DNA of 64,000 nucleotides. Origin: UBA10649 sp963700745. Its GTDB lineage: Bacteria; Actinomycetota; Actinomycetes; S36-B12. The DNA lies in NCBI GenBank assembly GCA_963700745.1, contig CAVOYT010000013.1:620001-684000 (forward strand), in the 5' to 3' direction. Numbering within the stretch: position 1 is the first letter of the stretch; every line of letters begins with the position of its first letter. Below the pieces are notes generated by a model. It saw only the letters and a list, made by a program, of their open reading frames with translations. It ran no database searches and had not been told where the DNA came from. Below are positions 27,374-36,743 of this stretch, in pieces. Position numbers and translations under genes: made by a program.

Positions 27374-28492
27374 TCAGCTCTTTCCGCGTTTGGCTCGGGG
27401 TTTCCGCTTGGGCTGCTGCCGGGTCGACGATTCGACGCGCGTCGTCGCGTTCGCAGTGGGCGACGTGGGAGCCGCCGCCTCGACCGCTTCGGGAGCCGCC
27501 GCGGCGGAGGGGCCGAAGCCCCACGGGACTGCTTGCGGCGTGCGTTGACGCGGGCCGCCAGTGACTTCATCTCCGGCTGCATCTCCTTGAGCTGCGCCAG
27601 GAACGGCGTGGCGATGAAGATCGAGGAGTAGGTTCCCGCCGCCATGCCGACTGCCAGCGCGACCGCCAGGTCGAGGAGCGTGCCGGCACCCAGGAAGCCG
27701 GCTCCCACGACGATGATGGCGAGCACGGGCAGGAGCGCGACGATCGACGTGTTGATCGACCGGACCAGGGTCTGGTTCACCGCGAGGTTGGCCGATTCGC
27801 TGTAGGTCAGGACGGACTGCCCCGTCACACCTCGGGTGTTCTCCTTGACCTTGTCGAAGACCACGACAGTGTCGTACAGGGAGTAGCCGAGAATCGTGAG
27901 CAGGCCGATGACCGTCGCGGGTGTGACCTCCAGCCCGGTCAGCGCGTAGATGCCGATGGTGATGACCAGGTCGTGGGCCAGCGCGACGAGGGCGGCCACC
28001 GCCATCCGCCACTCGAAGTAGATGGACAAGAACAAGGACACGAGCAGGAGGAACACCACGAGCCCCTGCAGGGCCTTCTTCGAGATCTCCGCGCCCCAGG
28101 TGGGGCCGACCACCTGGATCTTGACCTCTTCCTTGGGGATCCCGCAGGCGTCGGCCAGCTGGCCGGCGACGACGGAACTCTCCGCGGCGGTGAGCGCCTC
28201 GGTCTGGACCCGCACCGTGCCGCTGGCCGTCTCGGTCACGATGACCTGGGCGCCGGTGGCAGTCTCACCGACGGTGCGCGCCTCCTGCGACGGTGCAGGT
28301 GGCGTTCGGCATGGAGAAGTCGGCGCCGCCCCGGAACTCGATGCCCAGGTTGAGCCCTCGGAACGCCAGGGCGCCCACGGACACCAGCAGGATGATCGCC
28401 GACACCACGTACCAGGTCTTCCGGCGTCCGACGAAGTCGAAGGACACCTCGCCTGCGTATAGGCGATGCCCAATATTGCGGACCCCGCTCAT
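27374..28492 (-). CDS. secF: Protein translocase subunit SecF (two frameshifts)
   Basis: Partner of SecD in proton-driven protein export. N-terminus MSGVRNIGHRLYAGEVSFDFVGRR with GIEFRGGADF, periplasmic domain, then FEWRMAVAALVALAHDLVITIG, SLYDTVVVFDKVKEN and IKSxN-like SINTSIVALLPV. An extra base near 28290 and a missing base near 27537 shift the frame; correction gives 372 aa with a basic tail KRKPRAKRGKS ending 2 nt before apt. ATG overlaps the secD stop by 4 nt. Confidence 0.88.
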
Positions 28493-30194
28493 GAGGACAC
28501 CTCCTTGCTCGCGGTGCGGCGTCTGGATGCAGTCACGGCGGTTCCGGCGACACTGGCCCCGCCTAGGCGGGCCGCGTCGAGTCCGGTCCACTTGGAGCCC
28601 TTCTGCATCCATGCCGAGCGCCCGATGACGACCACGAGCGGATGGGTGAACCAGAAGGCCACGATGACGTCGATGATGGTGGTCAGGCCAAGGACGAAGG
28701 CGAATCCGCGCACGCTGCCTACCGACAGCAGGTACAGGACGACCGCCGCCAGCAGGGAGACGAAGTCGGCCGCCAGCAGAGTCCGGCGAGCGCGCACCCA
28801 GCCGGTGTCGCATGCCTGGCGCAGGGATCTGCCATCGCGGATCTCGTCTCGGATCCGTTCGAAGTACACGATGAAGGAGTCGGCGGTGATACCGATGGCG
28901 ACGATGGCGCCTGCCACGCCGGCCAGGCTCAGGGTCAGGCCGATCGTCTTGCTCAGCGCGATGAAGGTCACGTAGAGGATGCCGCCGGCGATGACCAGCG
29001 ACAGGACCGCGACCACGCCGAGCGCCCGGTAGTACGCGATCAGGTAGATGGCCACGAGGATCAGGCCCAGTAGGCCCGCGATGATCCCGGCTCGCAATTG
29101 GTCGTTTCCGACGGTCGGGGACACGGTCGTGATGTCGACCGGCTCCAGGGTCACCGGGAGGGCGCCGTACTTCAGCACGTTGGCGAGGTCACGAGCCTCC
29201 TGCGCGGTGAAGTTGCCCTCGATCTGGGCCGATCCGCCGAGGATCGGCTCATTGAACCGAGGTGCGGACGTGACCACTCCGTCGAGGACGATCGCGAAGG
29301 CGTTGCACGGGTTGGCACCCTCGATTCCACACTCGGGGAGCGCCGACAGGCGCGTGGACGCATCGGCCAGCGCCTTGGCCCCCTCCGCGTCGAAGTCCAA
29401 GGACACGACCCAGCCGACGCCGCCCTGCGGCAGCACGGCGTTGGCGCCGGTCACGTTGGTGCCCTGGATGAACGCCGGCTCGAGGTTGTACTTCGCCGCG
29501 CCGGTCACCTCGCAGGTGCCGAGCCACTTGGACGGGTCATCCGGTCGTCCACCCGTGAAGTTGATGGGGTCCGTGCAGTCGAGTGCGTCGATCTGCTGCT
29601 GGAACTCAGGAGTGTTCTCGTCGGCCTGGATCAGGTCCGGGGCGGGTGCTGCCTCAGCTGACGCACCCGGAGAGGCGCTCGCCGACGATTCTGCGGACGG
29701 CGAGGGCGCGGCAGACGAAGACGCGCTCAGGGGACGGGCTCGGTGACGGGCTGGCGGACGGCTCGGGCGTCGCCTGCGGCGGACGGCACCGTCGCCGCGA
29801 CCGGGCTGTAGAGCCCCCACACCGGTCGGAAGTCCAGCAGTGCCGTCCGCTGGACCAGATCGACGACGCGGTCCTGGTTGACGCCCGGCACCGAGACGAT
29901 GATGACCGCTCCGTCTCCGGATCCCTGGGTGGTCACCTCGGCCTCGGCGACCCCGAGCCCGTCGACGCGCTGACGGATGATGGCCACCGTCTGCTGAAGC
30001 TGCTCGTCGGTGATGCTGGTGCCCTCGGTGACCGGATTGGGCTTCAGGATGACCTGGGTGCCACCCTGCAGGTCGAGACCCAGCTTGATCGAGGTGTCCG
30101 TGCCCGGCCAGAAGGCGATCGTCGACATGGCGACCACGAGGACGGCGAGGGCAAGGAGCAGCCTGCCCGGCTTGCTGCTGGACGGTGGCGCCAC
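28489..30194 (-). CDS. secD: Protein translocase subunit SecD (one frameshift)
   Basis: SecD with TM1 near residue 20, LGLDLQGGTQVILKP, a large periplasmic domain, and the membrane block beginning RAGIIAGLLGLILVAIYLIAYYR with ITADSFIVYFERIRDE. A missing base near 29730, inside a Ser/Ala-rich low-complexity stretch typical of actinobacterial SecD, separates the first ~155 residues from the rest; corrected length 568 aa. GTG 30194 has AGAAGGAG upstream. The C-terminus extends about 40 residues past the last membrane helix. Confidence 0.88.
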
Positions 30195-30277
30195 GGTGCT
30201 CCTTCTGGAAGTACGAGATCGTCAAGACGTGCAGGCACTGCAGGCCACCTTCGAGAGGCGGCCACGGCAACGCTGCG

Positions 30278-30595
30278 TCAGTCTACGGGTGGTTCCGCGT
30301 CGGGAGTCTCGCGCACGGTGGTGTCGGTGAGTTCACCGGGTGCGTCGATCACGCGGGCGACGGCGGCCGGAAGGATCCGCAGGAACACGCCCGGCGACAC
30401 CTCCAGGCTGATCTGCTCGTCGGTCACGACCGCCACCGTGCCGAAGATGCCGGCCGTGGTCATGATCTCGACGCCCGGCTGCAGGGCCGCGGCGAGCTGC
30501 TCCTGCTGCCGCTGGCGCTGCTTTCCCGGGCGGATGATCAGAAAGTAGAAGGCGGCACCGGCCCCGACGATCAAGAGCAGGCTGAACGGATCCAC
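30278..30595 (-). CDS. yajC: Preprotein translocase accessory subunit YajC
   Basis: Small single-pass membrane protein of the SecDF-YajC complex: helix LLLIVGAGAAFYFLIIRP, basic stretch KQRQRQQEQ and a beta-barrel domain with MTTAGIFGTVAVV. GTG 30595 (MDPFSLLLIV) is preferred because AGGGAG lies 6 nt upstream; an ATG 6 nt earlier would sit right on the ribosome site. 105 aa. Confidence 0.92.
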   Translation of the reverse strand: MDPFSLLLIVGAGAAFYFLIIRPGKQRQRQQEQLAAALQPGVEIMTTAGIFGTVAVVTDEQISLEVSPGVFLRILPAAVARVIDAPGELTDTTVRETPDAEPPVD

Positions 30596-30654
30596 GAGCA
30601 TCTCCCTGGGTCTGCCGCACGGCGGCGCGGTCACATGAGGCTACTCCAGGGTGG

Positions 30655-31677
30655 TCAGGCGAGGTCGAGGGCCTGCTGATCGCCGTCGTTCGCCGGCGGC
30701 TCCAGACCCGCGTGCCGCCAGGCCGCTGGCGTGGCCATCCGCCCCCGCGGGGTGCGCATGAGCATGCCCAGGCGCACGAGGAACGGCTCCGACACGGTCT
30801 CGATGGTCTCGGGCTCCTCGCCGACCGCCACCGCCAGCGTGGACAGTCCCACCGGGCCGCCGCCGAAGCGACTCACGAGGGCGTCGAGGACCGCCTGGTC
30901 GATGCGGTCCAGCCCCAGGGCGTCCACCTCGTACAGCTCCAGCGCGGCCCGGGCGCTGCCCCGGTTGACGATCCCGTCTCCGTGGATCTGCGCCCAGTCC
31001 CGTACCCGCCTCAGCAGTCGATTGGCGATCCGTGGGGTCCCCCGGCACCGGCCGGCGATCTCGGAGACGCCCTCGGCGTCCACCGGGACGCTCAGCAGGC
31101 CGGCCGAGCGGGCGATGATCACCTCGAGGTCGCCGCTGTCGTAGAAGTCCAGGTGCGCCGTGAAGCCGAACCGGTCCCTGAGCGGGCTCGGCAGCAGGCC
31201 CGCGCGGGTCGTGGCACCGACGAGAGTGAAGGGCTCGATGTCGATCGGGATCGCCGTGGCGCCCGGGCCCTTCCCCACCACGACGTCGATCCGGAAGTCC
31301 TCCATGGCCAGATAGAGCAGCTCCTCCGCGGCGCGTGCGGTGCGGTGGATCTCGTCGATGAACAGCACCTCCCCCGCCTGCAGGCTGGACAGGACCGCGG
31401 CCACGTCGCCCGCGTGCTGGAGCGCCGGGCCCGCCGTCATGCGCAGCGGGGCGCCCAGTTCCGTGGCGATGATGCTGGCCAGGGTGGTCTTGCCGAGCCC
31501 GGGTGGCCCGCTGATCAGGACATGATCAGCCGCGCGCCCACGCCGATTTGCCGCCTCCAGGACCAGCCCCAGCTGGGACTTGACGCGCTCCTGGCCGATG
31601 AACTCCGCGAGCGTGCCGGGTCGCAGCGCCCCTTCGACGAGGGCATCATCGGGGTCAGACTCGGCGTTCAGCGTCAC
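30655..31677 (-). CDS. ruvB: Holliday junction branch migration ATPase RuvB
   Basis: Hexameric motor of RuvAB (340 aa). Walker A SGPPGLGKTTLASIIA, Walker B VLFIDEIHRTARAAEE, sensor GATTRAGLL, arginine-finger region PSPLRDRFG and the winged-helix tail RTPRGRMATPAAW. GTG 31677 overlaps the ruvA stop (GTGA). The usual RPxxLxEFIGQ entry is RPGTLAEFIGQ. Confidence 0.97.
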   Translation of the reverse strand: MTLNAESDPDDALVEGALRPGTLAEFIGQERVKSQLGLVLEAANRRGRAADHVLISGPPGLGKTTLASIIATELGAPLRMTAGPALQHAGDVAAVLSSLQAGEVLFIDEIHRTARAAEELLYLAMEDFRIDVVVGKGPGATAIPIDIEPFTLVGATTRAGLLPSPLRDRFGFTAHLDFYDSGDLEVIIARSAGLLSVPVDAEGVSEIAGRCRGTPRIANRLLRRVRDWAQIHGDGIVNRGSARAALELYEVDALGLDRIDQAVLDALVSRFGGGPVGLSTLAVAVGEEPETIETVSEPFLVRLGMLMRTPRGRMATPAAWRHAGLEPPANDGDQQALDLA

Positions 31678-32297
31678 GATCGGTCCATTCCACGCAGGGC
31701 CGCCTTCAGCAGGGCACCGATGTCGGCACCCGGCCCCTCCTGGGTTGCCTGGCTGGCCAGCGTCGGGTCGATCGCCGCGACCCCGGCTTCGGCTTCGCGG
31801 GCCGACCATCCCAGCGACATGAGCCCCGCCGCCACCGCCTGCTGCCAGCCGCCGGTGGCACCGGGGGACGCCGGTCGATCGGACGGTGCCGCCGTGGATG
31901 GCCCGAGGCGGTCGGCCAGCTCGAGGATGAGTCGCTGCGCCCCCTTGCGACCGATTCCCGGGACCTTCGTGAGCGCGGACTCGTCACCATTGACGACCGC
32001 GGCTCGCAACTCGTCCGGCGACAGCGTGCCGAGCAGGGCAAGGGCGATGCGAGGCCCGATTCCGCTCACCGTCTGCACTTGCTCGAAGACCGTCCGCTCG
32101 TCGGGATCGATGAACCCGTAGAGCGTCCAGCCGTCCTCGCGCACCACCATCGTCGTCATCAGTTCGACGTGCTCCCCGTGGCGTACCGCCAGGGCGGTGC
32201 CGGGGGTGCAGAGCACCGTGACTCCGACGGAGCCGAGGTCGACCACCAGCTGGTCGACCCGGGTCTGGACCACGGTTCCTCGGACGAAGGAGATCAT
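31674..32297 (-). CDS. ruvA: Holliday junction DNA helicase subunit RuvA
   Basis: Junction-binding subunit (207 aa). OB-fold N-terminus MISFVRGTV and VREDGWTLYGFIDPDER, two helix-hairpin-helix motifs (VSGIGPRIALALL and VPGIGRKGAQRLILEL), acidic linker and the RuvB-binding domain III. ATG overlaps the ruvC stop by 4 nt and the stop overlaps ruvB. Confidence 0.96.
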   Translation of the reverse strand: MISFVRGTVVQTRVDQLVVDLGSVGVTVLCTPGTALAVRHGEHVELMTTMVVREDGWTLYGFIDPDERTVFEQVQTVSGIGPRIALALLGTLSPDELRAAVVNGDESALTKVPGIGRKGAQRLILELADRLGPSTAAPSDRPASPGATGGWQQAVAAGLMSLGWSAREAEAGVAAIDPTLASQATQEGPGADIGALLKAALRGMDRS

Positions 32298-32806
32298 CGT
32301 GCGGCGGCCACTGCCTGATCGATCCGCCGTTGTGCCGGTCCACGCCACAGCTGACAGATCGCGATGGCAAGGGCGTCCGCGGCATCCGCCGGCTTCGGCG
32401 GACCCGGGAGGCGCAGGAGACGGGTCACCATGGACGTGACCTGTGGCTTGTCGGCACGACCGCTGCCCGTGACTGCCGCCTTGACCTCCGTCGGCGTATG
32501 CAGCGCCACGGGGATGCCACGCTGGCCGGCGATCAGCAGGCCCATCGCGGCTGCCTGGGCGGTTGCCATGGCCGTGCGCACGTTGTGCTGGCTGAACACC
32601 CGTTCGATGGCGATCGCATCGGGGGCGAACTCGTCGACGAGCGCGGCCAGCGCCGCCTCAACGGCGGCCAGCCGTAGTTCGAGGGCGGCGTTCGCATCAG
32701 TGCGGATCACCCCGACATGGACCGCGGTAAGCGGGACCCCGGGACCCCCGTCGACCACGGCCGTTCCGCACCGCGTCAGGCCGGGGTCGATGCCCAGAAC
32801 CCGCAT
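32294..32806 (-). CDS. ruvC: Crossover junction endodeoxyribonuclease RuvC
   Basis: Resolves Holliday junctions (170 aa). Four acidic catalytic positions visible: Asp in VLGIDPGLTRCG, Glu in IAIERVFSQHNVRTAM, and the Asp pair in KPADAADALAIAI. First gene of ruvCAB; an SOS box lies about 60-76 nt upstream. Confidence 0.97.
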   Translation of the reverse strand: MRVLGIDPGLTRCGTAVVDGGPGVPLTAVHVGVIRTDANAALELRLAAVEAALAALVDEFAPDAIAIERVFSQHNVRTAMATAQAAAMGLLIAGQRGIPVALHTPTEVKAAVTGSGRADKPQVTSMVTRLLRLPGPPKPADAADALAIAICQLWRGPAQRRIDQAVAAAR

Positions 32807-32864
32807 CGGCCACCTCCTGTACCCGCGACCCGCCCACGGGTCCGCGATCGCGGCGAACGGGCTG

Positions 32865-32882
32865 TCCGAACACCTGTTCGGA
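32865..32882. promoter_or_regulatory. LexA (SOS) box upstream of ruvCAB
   Basis: Perfect palindrome TCCGAAC-ACCT-GTTCGGA, matching the actinobacterial/Gram-positive LexA consensus CGAACN4GTTCG. It lies 59-76 nt upstream of ruvC in the gap after the WS/DGAT gene, so ruvCAB probably has its own damage-inducible promoter. Confidence 0.85.
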
Positions 32883-32929
32883 AGGCTAGTGGTAGGGGCC
32901 GTCAGTCCGCGGCAGCCGGGGGCGAGCGC

Positions 32930-34366
32930 CTAGGGCGTGTCGTCGGTCGGATCCGCGTACCGGTCCGCCGCCCCGACCGCCGAGCCGGTGACGGCCGCGA
33001 ACCCCGCTCGGAGGTCCTCGACGAGTGCATCGGGGTCGGTGATGGCGCGGTCATCCGTGGACAGCCCGATGAAGGCCGAGCCGTCGTAGGTCACCATCGT
33101 GATGTTCGCGGCGGACCCGATGGTCGCCACCAGTGGGTAGGCCGCCAGCATCCTCGCGCCGGCGAGGTACAAGGGGATGGGAGGGCCCGGCACGTTGCTC
33201 GTCGTCACGTCCGACGTCTGGGCGGCCTGGGCGAGCACGGGCACGGGGACCAGCCAGCTGACCTCGGCCAGCGGGTCGGCCAGGCGGATCGCAGGTTCCT
33301 CGCGCCACCGAGCGACCAGTGCGTGCGCGGCGTCCATGAGCTCCACGGACGTGAGGCCGGCGATCGGGATCGGGAAGCGGGCGATGCTCACGGCGTTGGA
33401 CGCCTGAGCGCTGCGGTCTCCGGCGTCACCGCGCAGGCTGATGGGCACATTGACGCGAAGTTCCTCCACCAGCACGCCGTGCCGTCGGTGATACGCGTCC
33501 ATGCCGAGGGCGATCGCCGCCATGAAGGCGTCATTCACGCTGTGCCCGTGCTCCTTGGCAGCTCCCCGGATGCCCTCGAACGGAAGCTCGAAGGCAGCGA
33601 ACCGGTACGTCGAGCCCCGGCCGACCATCACCGGGGACATCGGGCCGTCGGGCACCGACGCGACGCGACCGATCGAGGTGACCGTCCGCCATGCGGCGTC
33701 CCACGTGTCGCGAGTCTCGGTCACCGTCCCCTTGGCGAGATCGAGCGCGCCACGCACAGTGGACACGGCCAGATCCGTCCCTCGCCGCAGATTGTCAGCG
33801 AGATTCGCGTAGGTGACGTCCCGAACGCCGACGTCCTCCGCCTCGGGCACCGGCGGCGGAGGTGCCTCCTCGGGATCAGGGTCCGGACCGAACTCGAACA
33901 GGCTCAGGCCCATCATCACAGTCGCCTGGCCATCTGCGATCGAGTGGTGGAGCTTGAGCAGGAAGGCCGCCTGCCCGTCCGGCAGTCCCTCGATCAGGGC
34001 CGCCTCCCACAACGGGCGGTTGTGGTCGAAGTCCGTGAGGCTCATCCGACGGGCGTCCTCGAGCAACGCCTGCCAGCCGGTGCCCTCGGGCAGGCGATAC
34101 CGGCGCAGATGGAAGTCGAGGTCGAAATCGGGATCCACGGCCAGCCTCGGAGCCGAGAAGCCGAGGGCGCCGTAGAGCGGTCGCATGCGTAGGGCGGGCA
34201 CGAACAACGTCAGCCGCTCGATGCGACTTCGCAGCCTGGACCAGTCCGGCGTCCGGTCCAGGACCGTGAGGGCAAGGACCGTCGACCGCATCGTCGGGTC
34301 ACCGCTCGCCGTGCGGAACGTTGCGGCGTCCCAGCCGCGCATCTGGGTGCCCACGTACTCGTTCAT
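32930..34366 (-). CDS. Wax ester synthase/diacylglycerol acyltransferase (WS/DGAT)
   Basis: 478-aa acyl-CoA-dependent O-acyltransferase making triacylglycerol or wax esters. Catalytic motif HHSIADG (HHxxxDG) at about residues 135-141; also NPxxxxxG-type SNVPGPPIPLYLAG and PLYGALGF. An Asp/Glu/Pro-rich loop follows the active site. Begins 2 nt after yebC and ends 47 nt before the SOS box. This family is expanded in lipid-storing actinobacteria, but this slot between yebC and ruvC is unusual. Confidence 0.93.
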   Translation of the reverse strand: MNEYVGTQMRGWDAATFRTASGDPTMRSTVLALTVLDRTPDWSRLRSRIERLTLFVPALRMRPLYGALGFSAPRLAVDPDFDLDFHLRRYRLPEGTGWQALLEDARRMSLTDFDHNRPLWEAALIEGLPDGQAAFLLKLHHSIADGQATVMMGLSLFEFGPDPDPEEAPPPPVPEAEDVGVRDVTYANLADNLRRGTDLAVSTVRGALDLAKGTVTETRDTWDAAWRTVTSIGRVASVPDGPMSPVMVGRGSTYRFAAFELPFEGIRGAAKEHGHSVNDAFMAAIALGMDAYHRRHGVLVEELRVNVPISLRGDAGDRSAQASNAVSIARFPIPIAGLTSVELMDAAHALVARWREEPAIRLADPLAEVSWLVPVPVLAQAAQTSDVTTSNVPGPPIPLYLAGARMLAAYPLVATIGSAANITMVTYDGSAFIGLSTDDRAITDPDALVEDLRAGFAAVTGSAVGAADRYADPTDDTP

Positions 34367-34368
34367 CG

Positions 34369-35121
34369 TCAGCCGACCGCTTCCATGATCTCGTCGCTCA
34401 CGTCGAAGTTCGCATAGACATTCTGGACGTCGTCACTGTCCTCGAGCGCCTCGATGAGGCGGAACACCTTGCGGGCGCCATCCTCGTCGAGGTCGACGCT
34501 CACGCTCGGCAGGAAGTTCGCCTCCGCGGACTCGTAGTCGAGCCCCGCCTCCTGGATGGACTGTCGCACTGCCACAAGGTCGGTGGCCTCGGAGACGATC
34601 TCGTAGGACTCGCCGAGGTCGTTGACCTCCTCTGCGCCGGCGTCGAGCACCACCATGAGGACGTCGTCCTCAGTGACACCGTCCGCCTTGGGGACGATGA
34701 CGACCCCCTTGCGGGCGAACAGGTACGAGACGGACCCGGGGTCCGCCATGGTCCCGCCGTTGCGGGTCAGTGCCACCCGGACGTCCGTCGCCGCACGATT
34801 GCGGTTGTCCGTGAGGCACTCCACGAGGAGCGCGACCCCGTTGGGTCCGTAGCCCTCGTACATGATCGTCTGCCAGTCCGCTCCGCCGGCCTCGGCGCCC
34901 GAGCCTCTCTTGACCGCTCGCTCGATGTTGTCCAGCGGGACCGAGTTCTTGCGGGCCTTCTGGACGGCGTCGTAGAGCGTGGGGTTGCCGTTGACGTCGC
35001 CTCCACCCATGCGGGCCGCGACCTCGATGTTCTTGATCAGGCGCGCGAAGAGCTTGCCTCGCCGGGCGTCGACAACCGCCTTCTTGTGCTTGGTGGTTGC
35101 CCACTTGGAGTGGCCGCTCAT
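34369..35121 (-). CDS. yebC: YebC/PmpR-family transcriptional regulator
   Basis: 250-aa YebC (TACO1) family protein: MSGHSKWATTKHKKAVVDARRG, RARKNSVPLDNIERAVKRG-type segment and MYEGYGPNGVALLVECLTDN. Members act as DNA-binding regulators and, as recently recognised, ribosome-associated factors. ATG 35121 overlaps the pdxT stop (ATGA). Full length. Confidence 0.96.
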   Translation of the reverse strand: MSGHSKWATTKHKKAVVDARRGKLFARLIKNIEVAARMGGGDVNGNPTLYDAVQKARKNSVPLDNIERAVKRGSGAEAGGADWQTIMYEGYGPNGVALLVECLTDNRNRAATDVRVALTRNGGTMADPGSVSYLFARKGVVIVPKADGVTEDDVLMVVLDAGAEEVNDLGESYEIVSEATDLVAVRQSIQEAGLDYESAEANFLPSVSVDLDEDGARKVFRLIEALEDSDDVQNVYANFDVSDEIMEAVG

Positions 35122-35722
35122 GCCTGATCCCTCACCATCTCGACGAACAACTCGTGTACTCGCACGTCCCCCGTGAGTTCGGGGTGGAACGCGGTGGCCA
35201 GCAGCGGGCCCTGGCGGACCGCAACGATCGTACTCTCGTCCGCACCTCGGGAGACTCGCGCGAGAACTTCGACAGCGGACCCGACCGACTCGACCCAGGG
35301 GGCCCGGATGAACACCGCCGGGAAGGGGGCCGGCCCGAGTGCCGACATCGTCAGGTCGACCTCGAAGGAGTCCACCTGGCGGCCGAAGGCATTGCGGCGA
35401 ACCGTCATCTCGATCCCGCCCACCGTCTCCTGATCCGGGCGGGCGTCCGTGACGCGGTCGGCGAGCATGATCATCCCGGCGCACGATCCGTACATCGGCA
35501 TCCCGGACCTTCGGGCATCCCGCAGTGGCTCCATCGGCCGTCGAGGATCGCGAGTCTGGACATGGTGGTCGACTCCCCGCCTGGGATGACGAGAGCCTCG
35601 ACCGACGCCAGGGCCCGCGCACTGCCGACCGCGACCGCCCGGGCTCCACAGGCCTCGAGCACGCGCAGGTGCTCCCGGACGTCCCCCTGGATGGCGAGGA
35701 CGCCAACGACGGGAGGGGTCAC
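35118..35722 (-). CDS. pdxT: Pyridoxal 5'-phosphate synthase glutaminase subunit (one frameshift)
   Basis: Class I glutaminase releasing ammonia for PdxS in vitamin B6 synthesis. VVGVLAIQGDVREHL, oxyanion IPGGESTTMSRLAI, nucleophile Cys in MYGSCAGMIMLA and His/Glu in ATAFHPELTGD are visible. One G is missing in GGCC near 35538; restoring it gives 201 aa with PMEPLRDARRSGMP. GTG 35722 overlaps the pdxS stop and the pdxT stop overlaps yebC. Confidence 0.9.
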
Positions 35723-36636
35723 CAGCCCCGGTCCTCCAGGCGATGGTGCACCGGCAGATCCGCGACATTGATCCCGACCATGGCCTCGCCCAGCCCACGC
35801 GAAACCTCGGCGAGGACGTCCGGCTCGTTGAAGTGCCGGGTCGCGCGCACGATGGCCGAGGCACGCTTGAAGGCATCCTCGGGAGTGGCGGCCCCGCTGC
35901 CGCTCTTGAAGATGCCGGACCCGACGAACACGCCATCCGCACCCAGCTGCATCATCATCGCCGCATCGGCGGGTGTGGCGATGCCGCCCGCGGTGAACAG
36001 CACGACGGGCAGCGAACCGAGCCTGGCGACCTCGGCGACGAGGGCGTAGGGAGCCTGCAGCTCCTTGGCCGCGACGTACAGCTCGTCCTCCGCCATGGAG
36101 GAAAGGCGGTTGATCTCCGCTCGGATCGTGCGCATGTGGGTCACGGCGTTGGAGACGTCGCCGGTGCCCGCCTCGCCCTTGGAGCGGATCATCGCGGCGC
36201 CCTCGTTGAGACGCCGCAGCGCCTCGCCGAGGTTGGTGGCCCCGCAGACGAAGGGCACGGTGAACTGCCACTTGTCGATGTGGTTGGCGTAGTCGGCCGG
36301 CGTGAGCACTTCCGACTCGTCGATGTAGTCGACCCCGAGGGACTGGATCACCTGGGCCTCGACGAAGTGCCCAATGCGAGCCTTGGCCATGACCGGGATC
36401 GAGACCTGGGCGATGATCCCGTCGATCATGTCCGGGTCGGACATGCGCGAGACGCCGCCCTGGGCGCGGATGTCGGCCGGCACCCGCTCGAGGGCCATGA
36501 CCGCGACGGCTCCTGCATCCTCGGCGATCTTGGCCTGCTCGGGCGTGACCACGTCCATGATGACGCCGCCCTTGAGCATCTCGGCCATGCCTCGCTTGAC
36601 GCGATCCGTACCGACGACCGGGGACACGTCCGACAC
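35719..36636 (-). CDS. pdxS: Pyridoxal 5'-phosphate synthase lyase subunit
   Basis: Condenses ribose 5-phosphate, glyceraldehyde 3-phosphate and ammonia to PLP (305 aa). RVKRGMAEMLKGGVIMDVV, VMALERVPADIRAQGGV, the Lys of VMAKARIGH and GTGDVSNAVTHMR are all conserved. GTG 36636 with GAGG 5 nt upstream gives MSDVSPVVGTDRVKRG; a longer reading is possible but unlike the family. Confidence 0.96.
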   Translation of the reverse strand: MSDVSPVVGTDRVKRGMAEMLKGGVIMDVVTPEQAKIAEDAGAVAVMALERVPADIRAQGGVSRMSDPDMIDGIIAQVSIPVMAKARIGHFVEAQVIQSLGVDYIDESEVLTPADYANHIDKWQFTVPFVCGATNLGEALRRLNEGAAMIRSKGEAGTGDVSNAVTHMRTIRAEINRLSSMAEDELYVAAKELQAPYALVAEVARLGSLPVVLFTAGGIATPADAAMMMQLGADGVFVGSGIFKSGSGAATPEDAFKRASAIVRATRHFNEPDVLAEVSRGLGEAMVGINVADLPVHHRLEDRGW

Positions 36637-36656
36637 TTCGACCTCGCATGTTGGCT

Positions 36657-36682
36657 GAAAAGGGCACGGCATCGCGCCGTGC
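36657..36682 (-). terminator. Hairpin with T-tract upstream of pdxS
   Basis: On the minus strand the arms GCACGGC and GCCGTGC flank a GCGAT loop and are followed by CCCTTTT. It lies after the 183-aa membrane protein gene and 20-46 nt before pdxS. It looks like an intrinsic terminator; it could also be an attenuator in the pdxS leader. Confidence 0.6.
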
Positions 36683-36743
36683 GAACGCTGCAAATCCTAC
36701 GGCCTGCCGTGCCGTTCGCACCCACCGCGGGCGACGAAGCGGC

